Source of the DNA: Sphagnum compactum
Taxonomy: Eukaryota; Bryophyta; Sphagnopsida; Sphagnales
DNA: 64,000 bases
Direction: 5' to 3'
Assembly: GCA_965153455.1 (NCBI GenBank)
Contig: OZ234493.1
Coordinates: 21,752,213 to 21,816,212, forward strand
Every line of letters starts with the position of its first letter. Position 1 is the first letter of the stretch. Both the position numbers and the translations under genes were made by a program. Shown in pieces: positions 1 through 11,035 of the stretch. The notes beneath the pieces were generated by a model that saw only the letters and a list, made by a program, of their open reading frames with translations, was not told the DNA's origin and made no database searches.

Positions 1-1110
1 GGGGGTAAGTGGACCCTTGATCATCCACAAGAGGACTTACCCAAAGTTGGTTACAGGTGGTCAAAGACGAGAGTAGAAGTTTTTTTGGAACCTCACTACT
101 TTGGGGACATACTAGAACCTGTGTTAAAACTGGGGATTTCAATTGCTTTTCCTCCAAATATTGCAACTTTGGGCCATTTTTCCCCCAAATAATTCATTTG
201 CACGAGTTGCAGCCGGCCCTTTTTTTCTCTGTCACCCAGTGGCGAAAATTCATCGGGCTGGTGGTCTAAATATTTATCAAATTCAGTTTGCATTCAATTT
301 ACCTAACTAAGTTCCAGGATTTCATCATCGCACACTATTTTGTTTGAGCCTGCCCGGAGAGGATAGAGCCATTACTAGTCATGCTGTGAAGTTTCAAGGA
401 AAAATTGATATATCAAATTTTAAATGAAAGCTAAGGAAGTAAGTTTCATGGTGACCACTCAAAACCGACACCATTCATTGCACTCTGACTAGGAAACTAT
501 GAATTGGTACTGTGTTGTTAAGTTTGACAAAAATACACATCAAATATGTAAGTTGTGAGTAAAACTATACACATTATTATACATTGCAAGGGTTTTCTGT
601 CTTGTTTTAAGGTGGCTTGCAAATACATTAAGACTGACAAGGGGTTTCAATTTCCACACTGAACTGACCCACCAATTTTTCAGGCTTTTTGACTTTGATG
701 ATTACCGATACCATCCTAGTGTACGGCCTTGTCCTCAGGCCTTCACATAGAACCCTGGTGAATAATAGATTTGGAGTTTAAATTTTTTTCAAGCATTGAT
801 GAAAGCCTTCAAAAAATTTACACTACCAAATTGCATAAGCTTCTGCAGGGTCACCAGGAAAATAGTGGCAACCATTGAAACTTTTTAAAAATTTATCCTT
901 CAAGGCATAAGCAATTATCTTGGTTTATATTTTCACTAGAAGCAATACATGCAGTGTTCATTCATGTCATAGATCACTAAGCCTGAGGACAAGGCCATGC
1001 ACTGGGATGGTATCGGTAAGCATCAAAGTCAAAAAGCCTGAAAAATTGGTGGGTGAGTTCAGTGTGGAAATTATAACCCCTTGTCAGTCTTAATGTATTT
1101 GCAAGCCACC
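1..1110. repeat. Dispersed repeat R1, copy a (left end cut by window)
   Basis: This stretch matches 6400-7440 in direct orientation over about 1 kb, with scattered substitutions and small indels. It opens with a short hairpin: gggtaagt at 3-10 pairs with acttaccc at 35-42, and the same pair occurs at 6402-6409 and 6434-6441. No convincing coding frame is seen; the small ORF near the start shifts and changes between the two copies. The two copies flank the LINE, but they do not show the TG...CA ends or internal gag-pol expected of LTRs, so I call it a dispersed repeat of unknown class. Confidence 0.75.
611..1110. repeat. Foldback structure with ~130 bp arms
   Basis: The arm 611-740 (from ggtggcttgc to gtcctcaggc) is the near-perfect reverse complement of 981-1110 (from gcctgaggac to gcaagccacc). 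The loop is about 240 bp. Copy b of the repeat has only the left arm at 7041-7170, so the right arm was probably added here by an inverted duplication. A transcript would form a long stem. Confidence 0.85.
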
Positions 1111-1262
1111 TGAAAAATTGGTGGGTCAGTTCAAACTTCAGTGTGGAAATTGTAACCCCTTGTCAGTCTTAATGTATTTGCAAGCCACCTGAAAAATTGG
1201 TGGGTCAGTTGAGTGTGGAAATTGTAACCCCTTGTCAGTCTTAATGTAATTGCAAGCCACCT
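1038..1262. repeat. Tandem repeat, ~73-80 bp unit, three copies
   Basis: The unit starts tgaaaaattggtgggt and ends gcaagccacc. It is repeated three times from 1038, 1111 and about 1190. The first unit is the outer part of the right foldback arm, so the array grew from that arm. Confidence 0.85.
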
Positions 1263-1711
1263 TAATTTCTGCTTGAAAAATATAAAAGGGAACTGAAAAT
1301 ATTTATAACAACTATGATCATGAATTTTTTTCATTTTTTATTTGAAATACTTTTATTTCTGCTTGAAAAATAAGAACGGGATTTTCAATATTTCTAACAA
1401 TTGTGATAAAGCTTATCATGGATTCTTTTCCATTTTTTATTTGAAATACTTATATTTCTCCTTGAAGAATTGGATGCAAGATTTTCAAATGTTTATAACA
1501 ATCATGATAAAGCTTATCATTGAAAATTTTCATTTTTTATTTGAAATATCTTGATTTCTGCTTTAATATGTATAAAGGATTTTCAAATATTTATAACAAT
1601 TGTGATAAAGCCTATCATGGAGTTTCTCCATTTTTCATTTGAAATATTTCTATATTTTCTTGAAAGAAAGGAAAGGGATTTAAAAATATTTATAACAATC
1701 ATGATAAGTAT
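1262..1711. repeat. Tandem array, ~95 bp unit, about five copies
   Basis: Each unit carries a core like ttatttctgcttgaaaaat, then an atatttataacaat...gataaagc segment, then cattttttatttgaaatac. Copies are diverged. AT-rich and non-coding. Confidence 0.75.
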
Positions 1712-1892
1712 TACTACTTGGTAATTGCTAATTACTACCTAATATAATTTGAAATTTGCAGTCCTAGAGACACCATATGACTCATGTAAGGTGTGCATTG
1801 TAAATTACAAGGAACATTGTGTTTTGTAAGAACCTTCTAGATACAAATGCAAATATTGGGTCAGGTTGTTAAGTAGAACTGCATTTTTCAAT
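1712..1892. other. AT-rich spacer, 5' flank of the LINE
   Basis: No gene or repeat is recognised here. Base composition rises sharply in GC at about 1900, which I take as the 5'-truncated start of the LINE. Confidence 0.4.
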
Positions 1893-2237
1893 TTGCATAC
1901 GGAGCTGCTCGACAGGTTGAAGGTTGCTGACTGTGTGCAGGTGCAGAAGGTGCACCGGCAGATGCCATCGAGGTGACTGGATAAGGCCACTGACAAGGCA
2001 CCGGCAGTCATCATCACGCTGGCATCGGTACACGACAAGCTCACGGTGCTGCGCGCTCGCAAAGGCCTGCAGGGCACTCAGCTTGGGCTCGACGAGGACC
2101 TGACTCCCGCTCAGCAGGCCCAGAAACGAGCTGCTTGGGCCACCTTCAAGGAGGCCAAAGAGGCTGGCGAACGGGTCTACTGGCATGGGGCTGATCTCTA
2201 CATCAACCACAAAGTCATAAACTCTCCTACTGCATAG
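1893..2237 (+). pseudogene. LINE ORF1 C-terminal remnant
   Basis: In the frame that ends at TAG 2235-2237 the translation carries a charged helical stretch followed by LDEDLTPAQQAQ, then FKEAKEAGERVYWHGADLYI near the end. A helical region followed by a 'DLT..QQ..R...W..FKEA' block is the pattern I associate with the RNA-binding ORF1 proteins of green-plant and algal LINEs. ORF1p binds the element RNA in the retrotransposition particle. The N-terminal part is missing and one TGA lies in frame at 1974-1976. The next in-frame codons run straight into ORF2, so ORF1 and ORF2 share one reading frame. Confidence 0.7.
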
Positions 2238-5200
2238 GGGGGCGGGGGCCAGAGACACTTGCACGTGTGCCTGTGGAACATCCATGGGGCCGCTATCACA
2301 AAGCTAGAAACACATGAACATCTGCTTGACCTATTTCAACATGTTGACGTTGTTGCTTTGACAGAAACACATCACTTCCCGGGCGATACATTCCCGGTCT
2401 TACCAGGGTTCTGCTGTTTTGATGTTGCCAGGCTTGTGACTCCACAGGGTGTCGTTCGAAAGCACAGTGGAGGCATTGCGGTACTAGTCAGGGAAACATG
2501 GGCAAATAGTACTGCTGTTTGGAAGACTGCAAGGGATGGGACTAGGATTTGGCTGTGCTTGGGCAATGCTTTCCAAAGGCCTTTGTTCCTGTGCATAGTA
2601 TATGCTGCTCCACAAGGCTCGCCATATGTGGACAGCAACCTGTTTGAACACATATGCCAAGAGGTTGGAGAAGCCATGAACTTAGGCGGTGTGCTTCTTG
2701 CTGGGGATTTCAATGCAAGGACAGGCACAAACACTGACTTCATTGATTGCAGTCAACTAACAGATGTGCTGCTGGTGCCACAAGCCATTGAGGACACCTT
2801 GCCCAACGATATGCTAGAGCGCCAGAACCGCGACACCGTCACGGTTGGCTGGCATCGTGAGTTCCTGGATCTCTGCAAAACTACTCGGCTGTTCATCCTC
2901 AATGGCCGCACACCAGGAGACATATCAAGGGAGTACACATGCCTATCCAATAAAGGTTTTAGCACAGTGGACTATTTTCTTACGACAGCTGACCAATTAG
3001 AGGGTGTCAAGCGCTTAGAAGTTAACTGCAATGAAAAGTACTCAGGTCACAAAGATGCGCACTTTGATCATAGACCATTGGTACTTACAATCACACAGTA
3101 GTGGCAACCCCCTCCTGTTCAGCAAAAGGCAATCAAACACCTACCACGTTTCAAATATGACATTGCCAAAGCAGTCGAGTTTAGCAGGAGTGTACAGCAT
3201 AACATCGGTGTTTGGGCAAGCCCAGATGTACTTGATGCATCTGGCGTACAAACAACAATCAATCTGTTACAACAATGCATCACACAATCTGGAGAAGAAG
3301 TGTTTGGAAATAGACAAGTGGCCTTAGGAAAAGCAATAAAACACAGCCACAAACCCTGGTTTGACACAGAATGTCGCCAGACCAAAAGCCAGTTTGTTAA
3401 ATTGTCACATGCGCACCCAGATAGGCAGGTCAGACTTAAGCAAATGAAACAGTTGTACAAAAGGAAAAAACGTGCTTATGATGTGCTCAAGGTTAAACAG
3501 CTATGTGGTTTAGCGAAGGCGGATCCTGCAGCATTCTGGAAGCGGTACCGCAAGCGCGCTGAGGGTGTCAATGGCATCACCAGCGAAGCGCTCAGGGATG
3601 GCTTCCAGCAATTGCTCCAGCCTCCGGCGGCATCAGCCACAGCAGGAGCTGTGATAGGTGCCGCTATTCTAGCTCAGTGGGTCTCCTTTCCACCCAATGG
3701 TATTGATTGCGAACAGTTGAATGTTGACATCACACTAGTTGAAGTACAGCAAGCGTTCAAAAAGCTAAAACGACACAAAGCTACAGGCATTGATGGCATC
3801 AAACCAGAGTTCCTTTTGGATGCCGCTGTTGCCCTGCAGCAACCACTATTGATTGCTTTTAACAAAATTTTGCGCGAGGGCTATTGTGAATCACTTTCTG
3901 TTGGGATCATACATGCACTGTATAAAGGGGGTGACTGTAGTCAGTTTGATAATTACAGAGGGATCACAGTAGCACCAGTTTTAGCCAAGGTGTTTGCAAT
4001 GATTCTTGAGTCCCGCATCAGTCAATGGGCGGAGACCAATGATTTACGCGCAAAGGGACAAGCTGGTTTCAGAAAGGACTTTAGGACAACAAATAACTTG
4101 TTTATTCTTCGCACTTTGACCAAACAAGCCAGATTTCAGCAAAAGAAGCTATACACTTGTTTTGTGGACTTCAAAAAAGCCTTTGATACAGTACCAAGGG
4201 ACCTGTTGTGGCAGGTGCTGGAGGGACTTGGCATCAATGGGCGGATACTGAAGTGCTTGCGCTCCATGTACCGTCAAGACCAGGCCTGTCTGCACCATCC
4301 AGAGGAAGGGCTCACGCCCACTTTCCTCTGTCGCATCGGAGTGAAGCAAGGATGCCCCCTCAGCCCGCTCCTGTTTGGCCTCTTCATAGATGGCCTAGAA
4401 AAACGGCTGAATGCTTTGGAGGGTGACACACCACCAATGTTGGGACAGCTAGCTGTTCGCTTGTTTTTGTATGTAGACGACTTAGCTCTCATGTCACACA
4501 CTCCTGCTGGATTGCAGAAGCAACTGGATGTCTTGCAAGCTTTTTGCTATGAGCGTCAGTTGACTGTGAATGTCAAGAAAACCAAGGTTGTTGTGTTTGA
4601 AGTACGCAAGTCTGTGTGTCAGGCTTTTCAGTATGAGGGCGAAGCTATAGAGCAACTAAACTTTTTCAAGTATCTAGGTGTTGAGCTGCACGGCACAAAA
4701 GGTATGCAAGCGACAATACAGCGGTTAGCAATGTCAGGGAAAAAGGCAGCTTTTGCATTGCAGCGCAGATGCGCAGAGTTGCGCATCTTTGACCCAGCAT
4801 TACAATGCCAGTTGTTTGATGCACTAGTCAAACCAGTGCTTAGCTATGGGTGTGAAGTATGGTCAGACCACATGGCACGCGAACAGTTAGAGGTGGTTTA
4901 TCGGGCTTTTCTGAAGTCGTTGCTAGGGGTCAGCACCACGACATCTAGTTACGTCGTGCTGGCAGAGTTTGGCAGGTTTCTTTTAGAAATATTTTGGTGG
5001 TAACAGACCATGCGCTTTTTCTCACGTGTCAGTTCTGAGGTAGACTCAGATCGCGTGCTCAGGCTAGCCTATGATGTACAGCTGCAGTTGCTTGCTGCCA
5101 GGCGAAAAGTCTTACTCAGGAACTAGAATGCTGTGGGTAGAAAAAGCCGATTGCCTGCTTGCTGGCTAGCACAAGTAAATGAATGACTGTCGACGTACAA

Positions 5201-5702
5201 TTTGTGCATCGATAGCGATCAGCTGCCACCATGTGCTCGCCTCAAGCAGTTGGCTGAAAGGCAATACATTGTACACCATCAAGTGGCTGCAGCTGACTCC
5301 AGCAGGGTGAGAGCCTATCTGGGGTTGAATAGCTCAGCACAGTATGGGTACAAAGAATACCTCTCCAAGGTAGACAATGTAGAGCTTAGGAGAAGCTTGG
5401 CACGTTTTCGTTGTGCGAATCACAAGTTGCAAATTGAACTAGGAAGGCAAGTCAAGCCAGTGAAGGTGCCGGTGCAGCAGCGTTACTGCAAATTATGCAA
5501 CTTGGGTGCGGTTGAGGATGAGGACCACTTCTTGTTGCTTTGCCCTGCCTATCAAAGTGTTCGAGAGAGGTTTAGAAGTTCATTGCCACTAACTGCCATC
5601 ACACCTTTGGCTGAATTGCTAAGCTGTCAGCAGCAAGGCATCCTTGCTAGATTCTTAGTGCAATGTCAGACGGTTAGATCTGAATTGCTTCGTCAGACTT
5701 AA
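2238..5702 (+). pseudogene. LINE ORF2: endonuclease-reverse transcriptase, four in-frame stops
   Basis: The frame runs from just after the ORF1 stop to TAA/T-type end at 5700-5702. The AP-like endonuclease (2265-3098) shows WNIHG, TETHH, GDFNAR, TVDYF and FDHRP, the usual active-site blocks. The reverse transcriptase (about 3700-4700) shows HKATGIDGIKPE, VDFKKAFDTVPRDL, GVKQGCPLSPLLF and the catalytic YVDD box (more often F/YADD). The C-terminus has a CKLC...H....C finger at about 5493-5553. Stops interrupt the frame at 3099 (TAG), 5001 (TAA), 5124 (TAG) and 5184 (TGA); each can arise by one C-to-T change from CAG, CAA or CGA. The first lies between endonuclease and RT, the others in the region after the RT. 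There is no ATG at the start; the first codons read LHVCLWNIHG. The product would nick target DNA and copy the element RNA into it; this copy cannot. Confidence 0.93.
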
Positions 5703-5782
5703 CGTCAATTGGGTTCTGGCCCGGGCGCTGTTTGGCCCACTTAATGACGCTAAATTGTAAGTAAGTAAGTGAGTAAGTAAGC
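5703..5782 (+). other. LINE 3' UTR and (TAAG)n tail
   Basis: A short GC-rich tract ends in ctaaattg followed by five GTAA/GTGA-type tetranucleotides at 5757-5782. A tetranucleotide tail in place of poly-A marks the 3' end of the element and its insertion junction. Confidence 0.8.
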
Positions 5783-6398
5783 ATAAAGATCCTCTATGGA
5801 GGGAGTACAGTGGCAAGTGGAAAGAAGTATCTGAAGAAACTGTGGCATTGAGTTTTTGCTCCATCCTTTTGAATAGGAGACTTATTCTATCAAGTCCAGC
5901 ACCAATAACAATCAAGTCGGGTTGGCACTTGCAATAGTTTTCTTTGTTTGTCCTTTGGTGGTCTATGTTTATCTGTGTATGATTTGAGGATAAAATTTTG
6001 GCTTGAACTGAAACCAATTTGTAATAAAGTTTGATGATTTGTTAACTGTCTCCAGGGAAGAGACTTTCTTTCCATCTCTGTGGGATTTGGGGATAAACTT
6101 TTGCCTTGAACTGGTACCAAATTGTGATTGACAATTGAAGACTTCGTTAGGGTAGTACCTTGGGCCATTTCAACAGATGTCTGTTGAATAATTAATTAAT
6201 CTTGAAAAATTCATTTCATCAAATAGAATATTTCTAAATATTCATTATTATCTTTCACAATATTTTTTGATTTGGAAGAACTAATTTTTGAAAATTTCAA
6301 GAATTCTGAAAATAATATAATTAGTGTTGAACTGGCCAAGGTCCTAGGGTATACTCCTGACTAACAGGTTTTTTTTTTAAATTCTTTTTTCAGTTTTG
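5783..6398. other. AT-rich spacer with a weak ~100 bp duplication
   Basis: Two imperfect segments, around 5978-6025 and 6078-6128, share gataaa-ctttt/atttt-gccttgaactg. Small reverse-strand ORFs exist but match nothing I know. Nothing else is seen in this interval. Confidence 0.35.
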
Positions 6399-6399
6399 T

Positions 6400-7217
6400 G
6401 GGGGTAAGTGGACCCTTGATCATCCACAAGAGGACTTACCCAAAGTTGGTTACAGGTGGTGAGAGACGAAAGTAGAAGTTTTCTGGAACCTCACTACTTT
6501 GGTGACATACTAGAACCTGTGTTAAAATTATGGATTTCAATTGCTTTTCCTCCAAATATTGCAACTTTGGGCCATTTTCCCCCCAAAAATTTCATTTGCA
6601 CGAGTTGCAGCCCGCCCCTTTTCCTCTCTCACCCAGTGGTGAATTTTCATCACAAAAAAAACAGTTCAGGCTGGTGGTCTAAATATTTATTCAGTTTGCA
6701 TTCAATTTACCTAACTAAGTTACAGGATTTCATCATCGCACATTATTTTGTTTGAACCTGCCTGGAAAGGATAGAGCCATTGTTAGTCATGCTGTGAAGT
6801 TTCAAGGAAAAATTGAATATATCAATTTTCAAATGAAAGCTAAGGAAGTAAGTTTAGTGGTGACCACTCAAAACCCACACCATTCATTGCACTCTGACTA
6901 GGAAACTATGAATCGGTGCGGTGTTGTTAGGTTTGACAATATGTATCAAATTATGTAAGTTGTGAGGTGCTTGTAAGATACAAGCAAGTATAAAACTATA
7001 CATATTATTATATGTTGCAAGGGTTTTCTCTCGTTTTGTAAGGTGGCTTGCAAATACATTAAGACTGACAAGGGGTTACAATTTCCACACTGAACTGACC
7101 CATCAATATTTCAGGCTTTTTGACTTTGACGCTTACCGATACCATCCTAGTGTACGGCATTGTCCTCAGGCCTTCTTACCCTGCACATAACCCTGGTGAA
7201 TAATAGATTTGGAGTTT
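6400..7217. repeat. Dispersed repeat R1, copy b
   Basis: This is a direct copy of 1-780, beginning with the same hairpin (6402-6409 with 6434-6441). It keeps the tract ggtggcttgcaaatac at 7041 but lacks the right foldback arm and tandem array of copy a. No coding frame is supported. Confidence 0.8.
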
Positions 7218-7740
7218 AAATTTTTTTCAAGGCTGACATTTCGAGTTTATTTACATTGATGAAAGCCTTCAAAAAATTTACACGACCAATGCATAACCTT
7301 ATGCAGGGTCACCAGGAAAATAGTGGCAACCATTGAAACTTTTAAAAAATTTGTATTTCAAGGCATAATCAATTATCTTGGTTTATTTTCACTAGAAGCA
7401 ATACATGCAGTGTTCATTCATGTCATAGACCACTAAGCTAAACATACTTATCCTCTTCTTCTTCTGGTTGAGGGCATAACCAGAATTCATGAACCATAAG
7501 AAAAAGAGGATAAGTATGTTCAGCTTAGTGATCTATGACATGAATGAATACTGCATGTATGCTTCTAGTGAAAATAAAGCAAGATAGTTGATTATGCGTT
7601 GAAGGATAAATTAAAAAAACGTGGGTTGCCACTATTTTCCTGGTGACCCTGCTTTCAGCTTATGTGATTTGGTAGTGTAAATTTTTTGAAGGCTTTCATC
7701 AATGTAAATAAACTCAAAATGTTGGCCTTGGAATTTTTTA
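7218..7740. repeat. Long palindrome, ~240 bp arms, 46 bp loop
   Basis: 7218-7457 is the near-perfect reverse complement of 7504-7740; the innermost matches are aacatacttatcctctt and aagaggataagtatgtt. The left arm is ordinary R1 sequence (it matches about 780-980 of copy a), so the right arm is an inverted duplication of it. The axis lies at a different place from the foldback in copy a, so the same repeat folded back twice independently. Confidence 0.9.
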
Positions 7741-8799
7741 TAAATCGGAGTTATCTTGGAGAATAATAGTTGGGAAAACTATTAGAAAGATTAGCCTAAT
7801 AGTCTGCAGTAGAAAAATAGTTATATAACACCAGCTAGCCTCAGGTAAATTTCGTAAACAGGAAAACATCAGAGATAAGAAGAGGTGTGGTAATGAACTG
7901 TTAGGACAATTGAAATGTGGAACCTTACACACATGTGCATGCCATCTGATATAGCTAGGACATTATAGGCAGCTCTTTATGAATGAAGAAACAATCAGTG
8001 TTGGCCGGTTCTAGTTACTGGGTACCTGGATCATGGGTTTTTAATTTTGAAAAAAATATCAGAACTGGAACCAAAAATGGGGACCAGTCAGCAACCAGAA
8101 CCAAAACTGGGTACCGTCCTTCAGTTAGAACCGGACCCAGAACCAGAACTGACCCTAAACGTATTGTATACAATTTCTGGTTCTTCACTTTTTCAAATTA
8201 AAAATTCAAGCTTTAAAGTTGTTTTTTTCCCCCTTTCTGACTGAGGTTAAACATGTTATTAGTTTGAGAAAAAAATCGGGGTTTGGAATAATAACAGCAC
8301 CATTTTTTTGAATAATAATTTGGGTTGGGGCTGGGGGTAGCATTAGGCATGTAGATCTTACTTCTGGAAAATGTCTCAAGTATGCAAGTTTTAGAAATCA
8401 TTATTATTATTATTCTTATTATGTTTAGTGACATATGTGGTCACATTTCATTGGTGGTACAGTGCTACTAACTAGAAAAGAATCAGTTTTAGACTGGGTG
8501 GAGGTAGGTAAACATAGATCCGATTTCGGACCGGACTCAACTTACGAATTTATTTATAAAGAACTGGAAATCGGGGGTCTTGAAATGTGAAGAACTGGGT
8601 CTGGAACTGGACCAGAGGTTCTATAATATATTCTTTAAAATCCTTGAACCACAACCTGGGGTTCTTTGACAAGAGAAATATTGTAAGTTGGGAACCAGGC
8701 CCAGAGGTTCTCTTGAAAACTAAGAACCAGCCAACACAGAAAATAACCAATGAGGGATGTTAAGTGTGCAAATATTCCTTATAGACTTGTATGTAATAA
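7741..8799. repeat. Dispersed repeat family A, copy 1
   Basis: This stretch matches 25085-26020 (copy 2) and 27645-28578 (copy 3). Shared landmarks include cagagataagaagaggtgtg and the internal hAT-like element. The right flank continues in the 29240 region after an insertion there. No coding frame. Confidence 0.8.
7996..8739. mobile_element. Non-autonomous hAT-like element inside repeat A
   Basis: The ends are CAGTGTTGGCCGGTTCTAG on the left and CTAAGAACCAGCCAACACAG on the right, imperfect inverted repeats of about 19 bp. Both subterminal zones are crowded with GAACC/GGTTC motifs, a hAT trait. Length is about 744 bp and there is no transposase. The 8 bp on each side (gaaacaat and aaaataac) match at only 5 of 8 positions, so the target duplication is weak. 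The same element sits in the other two copies of repeat A, so it moved with that repeat. Confidence 0.6.
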
Positions 8800-9100
8800 G
8801 AGCATCTCCACCCAAAAATTGTAAACAACTCCTTTATGGTAAAATAGAATAGTGTTTAATCATCCCTGTCCCCACCCACAAACGCCATAAAAGGCCCTTC
8901 AAACAGTCAAAGATCATTTATATCTGTACGTCTGGACGAGTAATAGTCACTGTCCAAATCCATAGTGGAAAAAAGCTTTTAAGCTCTTTAAATGACCACT
9001 GCAAAATGGACATCAATACAGGAGAGCAGCAGGATTTACACCATCCTACTCCAAGATTTAATCAAAAAGGGGTGTTCGCAGGTGTGGGGTGGAGATGCTC
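8800..9100. mobile_element. Tourist/PIF-Harbinger-type MITE with TAA target duplication
   Basis: The 301 bp element begins gagcatctccaccc and ends with its reverse complement gggtggagatgctc. It is flanked by TAA at 8797-8799 and TAA at 9101-9103. The homologous region at 29251-29280 reads atgtaataaggacacc, with one TAA and no element: a paralogous empty site that fixes both ends exactly. A 3 bp TAA duplication with GC-ended inverted repeats is typical of PIF/Harbinger MITEs. No coding capacity. Confidence 0.95.
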
Positions 9101-9103
9101 TAA

Positions 9104-9440
9104 GGACATCACACAGAAATATGGCATATCACAGCCCATAATTGCACGTCGAATACTAAGTCAAAATTTCGCCTGGTTTTTACTGTTTCCGTCGCCATGC
9201 CATCTAGTCCACACAGTGTGGTTTTTCCTCCACTCAAGAGTCATCGGTATGGAATCTTGTCCATGCCCTATGGTTTTCCCTCCTGTCAAGAGTGGGGTAA
9301 CGTGTAATGAGTAAAAGTGTGAAATAAAGGCTGGCTCTTACATATACACAGTTTCTAAGACTTCCTTGCTGCTTTCCTTGTACTGTCACAGTCTACAATT
9401 CCTCGGCCAGAGTGAATCAGCAGCCACCAATGCACCAGTT
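9104..9440. repeat. Dispersed repeat P, copy 1
   Basis: This matches 29280-29700 and in part 26021-26190. Shared marks are cacacNgtgtggtttttcct and gcttccttgctgctttcctt-like tracts. In other copies it runs on into a segment containing gacagaaat and an MDLFDRN-like reading; here that part is replaced after about 9420. Function unknown; no intact gene. Confidence 0.65.
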
Positions 9441-9589
9441 GGCCGTTCTGTCCACTGGTTGGGCTGCGTTTTATCATTTCGCGTCATATGGATTCATCAG
9501 AGTTCATTTGCTGCTGACCACTGTACTTTTCTTTTTTTGGTTTGTTTTATTGTTATTTTTTCTGGACCTGTCCTCACACATAGTACCTT

Positions 9590-10350
9590 GCTCACTTTCC
9601 TATCCTCATAAATATTGTACCAACCTTGGTACCTTACTAATTATCCCCTGCTGACATAGCTACCTTAATAATAGCTACCTTGCTCACCTTGCTATCCTCA
9701 TAAATATTGTACCAACCTTGGTACCTTACTAATTTTCCCCTGCTGACATAGCTACCTTAATAATTAGTTATCCTAATGATCTAACTACTATACTAACTAC
9801 TTACTTTACTAACCTAGCTACCCTACTAACTACATATCCTACTGACCTAATCATTGTACTAACTACCTACCCTATTGACCTAGCTACATTACTATTTAGT
9901 AACCGTATATACACAACCACACTGTTGACATAAATACTCTACAAACCTAGTCACCTTGATAAGGTAACTTGTTTCTTACATTCTAACTTGCTTATCTACC
10001 TCACTACCTTGCTAGTGTAACTTTCTTTCTACCTAATAACCTGCCTAACTACATGCCTACCTATTTTAATAACCTATCTACCTTGTTCCTTGAACTTCCT
10101 TTCTACTTATTAACTTGTCTACTAATCCAACTACCTACCTATATACTTATATACCTATTTACCTACCTATTGTAGGAACCTATCTACCTTGTTCCTTGAA
10201 CTTCCTTTCTATTTATTAACTTGCCTACTAACCCAACTACTTATTTATATACCTACTTACCTACCTATGCACCCACCTTCTTACCTACCATTATGTTCAC
10301 CTACCTACCTATGTTTTTTACATAGCCAAATACCTAACTAATTACCTAAT
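9590..10350. repeat. CTAC/ACCT-rich minisatellite
   Basis: The strand is dominated by degenerate ctacctaac-type octamers. Two longer duplications are nested: 9594-9672 is repeated at about 9686-9764, and a stretch around 10068-10145 at about 10188-10262. Strongly strand-asymmetric (poor in G). No gene. Confidence 0.8.
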
Positions 10351-11035
10351 CATTTTTCCCACCCCAAGGGCCCCAATCCTACCTATCGAATTATTAATGT
10401 TCGCCCTAGTTCATGGATGATGAACATAGATTCCCATATGTAGGATTACAAACAATTTATAGTGGAAACAATGTCATAATTACAACCATGTTGGTTTAGT
10501 TAATTCATATTTTACTAGATTTTGTTTACCTAATTTATTTATGGAATGGACATTATAATACATTTTTTTATGTAATTATTATAAATATGTACGATCGGAT
10601 TATGGTTTAGGTTTAAGGTTGGGACACATAAATTAGTTTGCAAGTTTTTCACAAATCTATAGTAATTAACCTAAACTAGGCTAAATTTTAAGGTTTAGAC
10701 TTATGTGAAGTAATACAATTTCATTCTATATCTTTTTCAAAGAGAGCAAAAAAAATTAATTTGAAGAGATCACACAAAGGTAAGAAACATATATTACAAA
10801 ATTTATTTGATGTTTTTTGAAGATTAAAGTTTTTTTTTCGATTAGTAAATCTTTGTAATTTAAAATTTTTTAAATTTGGTTTTTAAATTTTTTCCTATGT
10901 TTTTAAAAAAAAAATTGTTTTGCATTATACGATTTGTATACTTTGTATAGTTTTTTGGGTTTAGGGCATATATCACTAGGACTTTTTTTGTTAGGGTTTG
11001 TATAGTTAAGGTTGTAATAAGGCTTATGGAAAAAT
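10351..11035. other. AT-rich DNA with an imperfect copy of the start of block B
   Basis: The part at 10590-10760 resembles 11440-11660 (ggtttaggtttaaggtt, then gcaagt...ctata, then atacaat.tcattctatat). This is an internal duplication about 850 bp apart. The rest is unassigned AT-rich sequence. Confidence 0.5.

Larger units (their letters stand above)
1893..5782 (+). mobile_element. Non-LTR retrotransposon (LINE), 5'-truncated and decayed
   Basis: A GC-richer island in AT-rich DNA holds, in order, the end of an ORF1, an endonuclease domain, a reverse transcriptase and a C-terminal CCHC finger, then a short 3' UTR and a (TAAG)n-like tail. This is the standard order of an endonuclease-bearing LINE. 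The RT motifs and the TAAG tail differ from the poly-A-tailed L1 elements of flowering plants; I do not assign a clade. No target-site duplication could be picked out because the 5' end is undefined. The whole coding part stays in one frame with no frameshift over 3.8 kb, so decay is by point mutation only. Confidence 0.93.

Noticed and set aside
1974-5186. Alternative genetic code or stop readthrough for the LINE
   Set aside because: All three stop codons occur within the frame and other relics in the window show similar stops; point-mutation decay is simpler.
5655-6168. Reverse-strand frames with a VIGAGL stretch as a dinucleotide-binding protein
   Set aside because: Only a short chance motif; no further Rossmann pattern, and the frames overlap the LINE tail.
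1-7440. R1 copies as LTRs of a retrotransposon around 1110-6400
   Set aside because: No TG...CA ends, primer-binding site or gag-pol; the only coding content between them is a LINE with its own tail.
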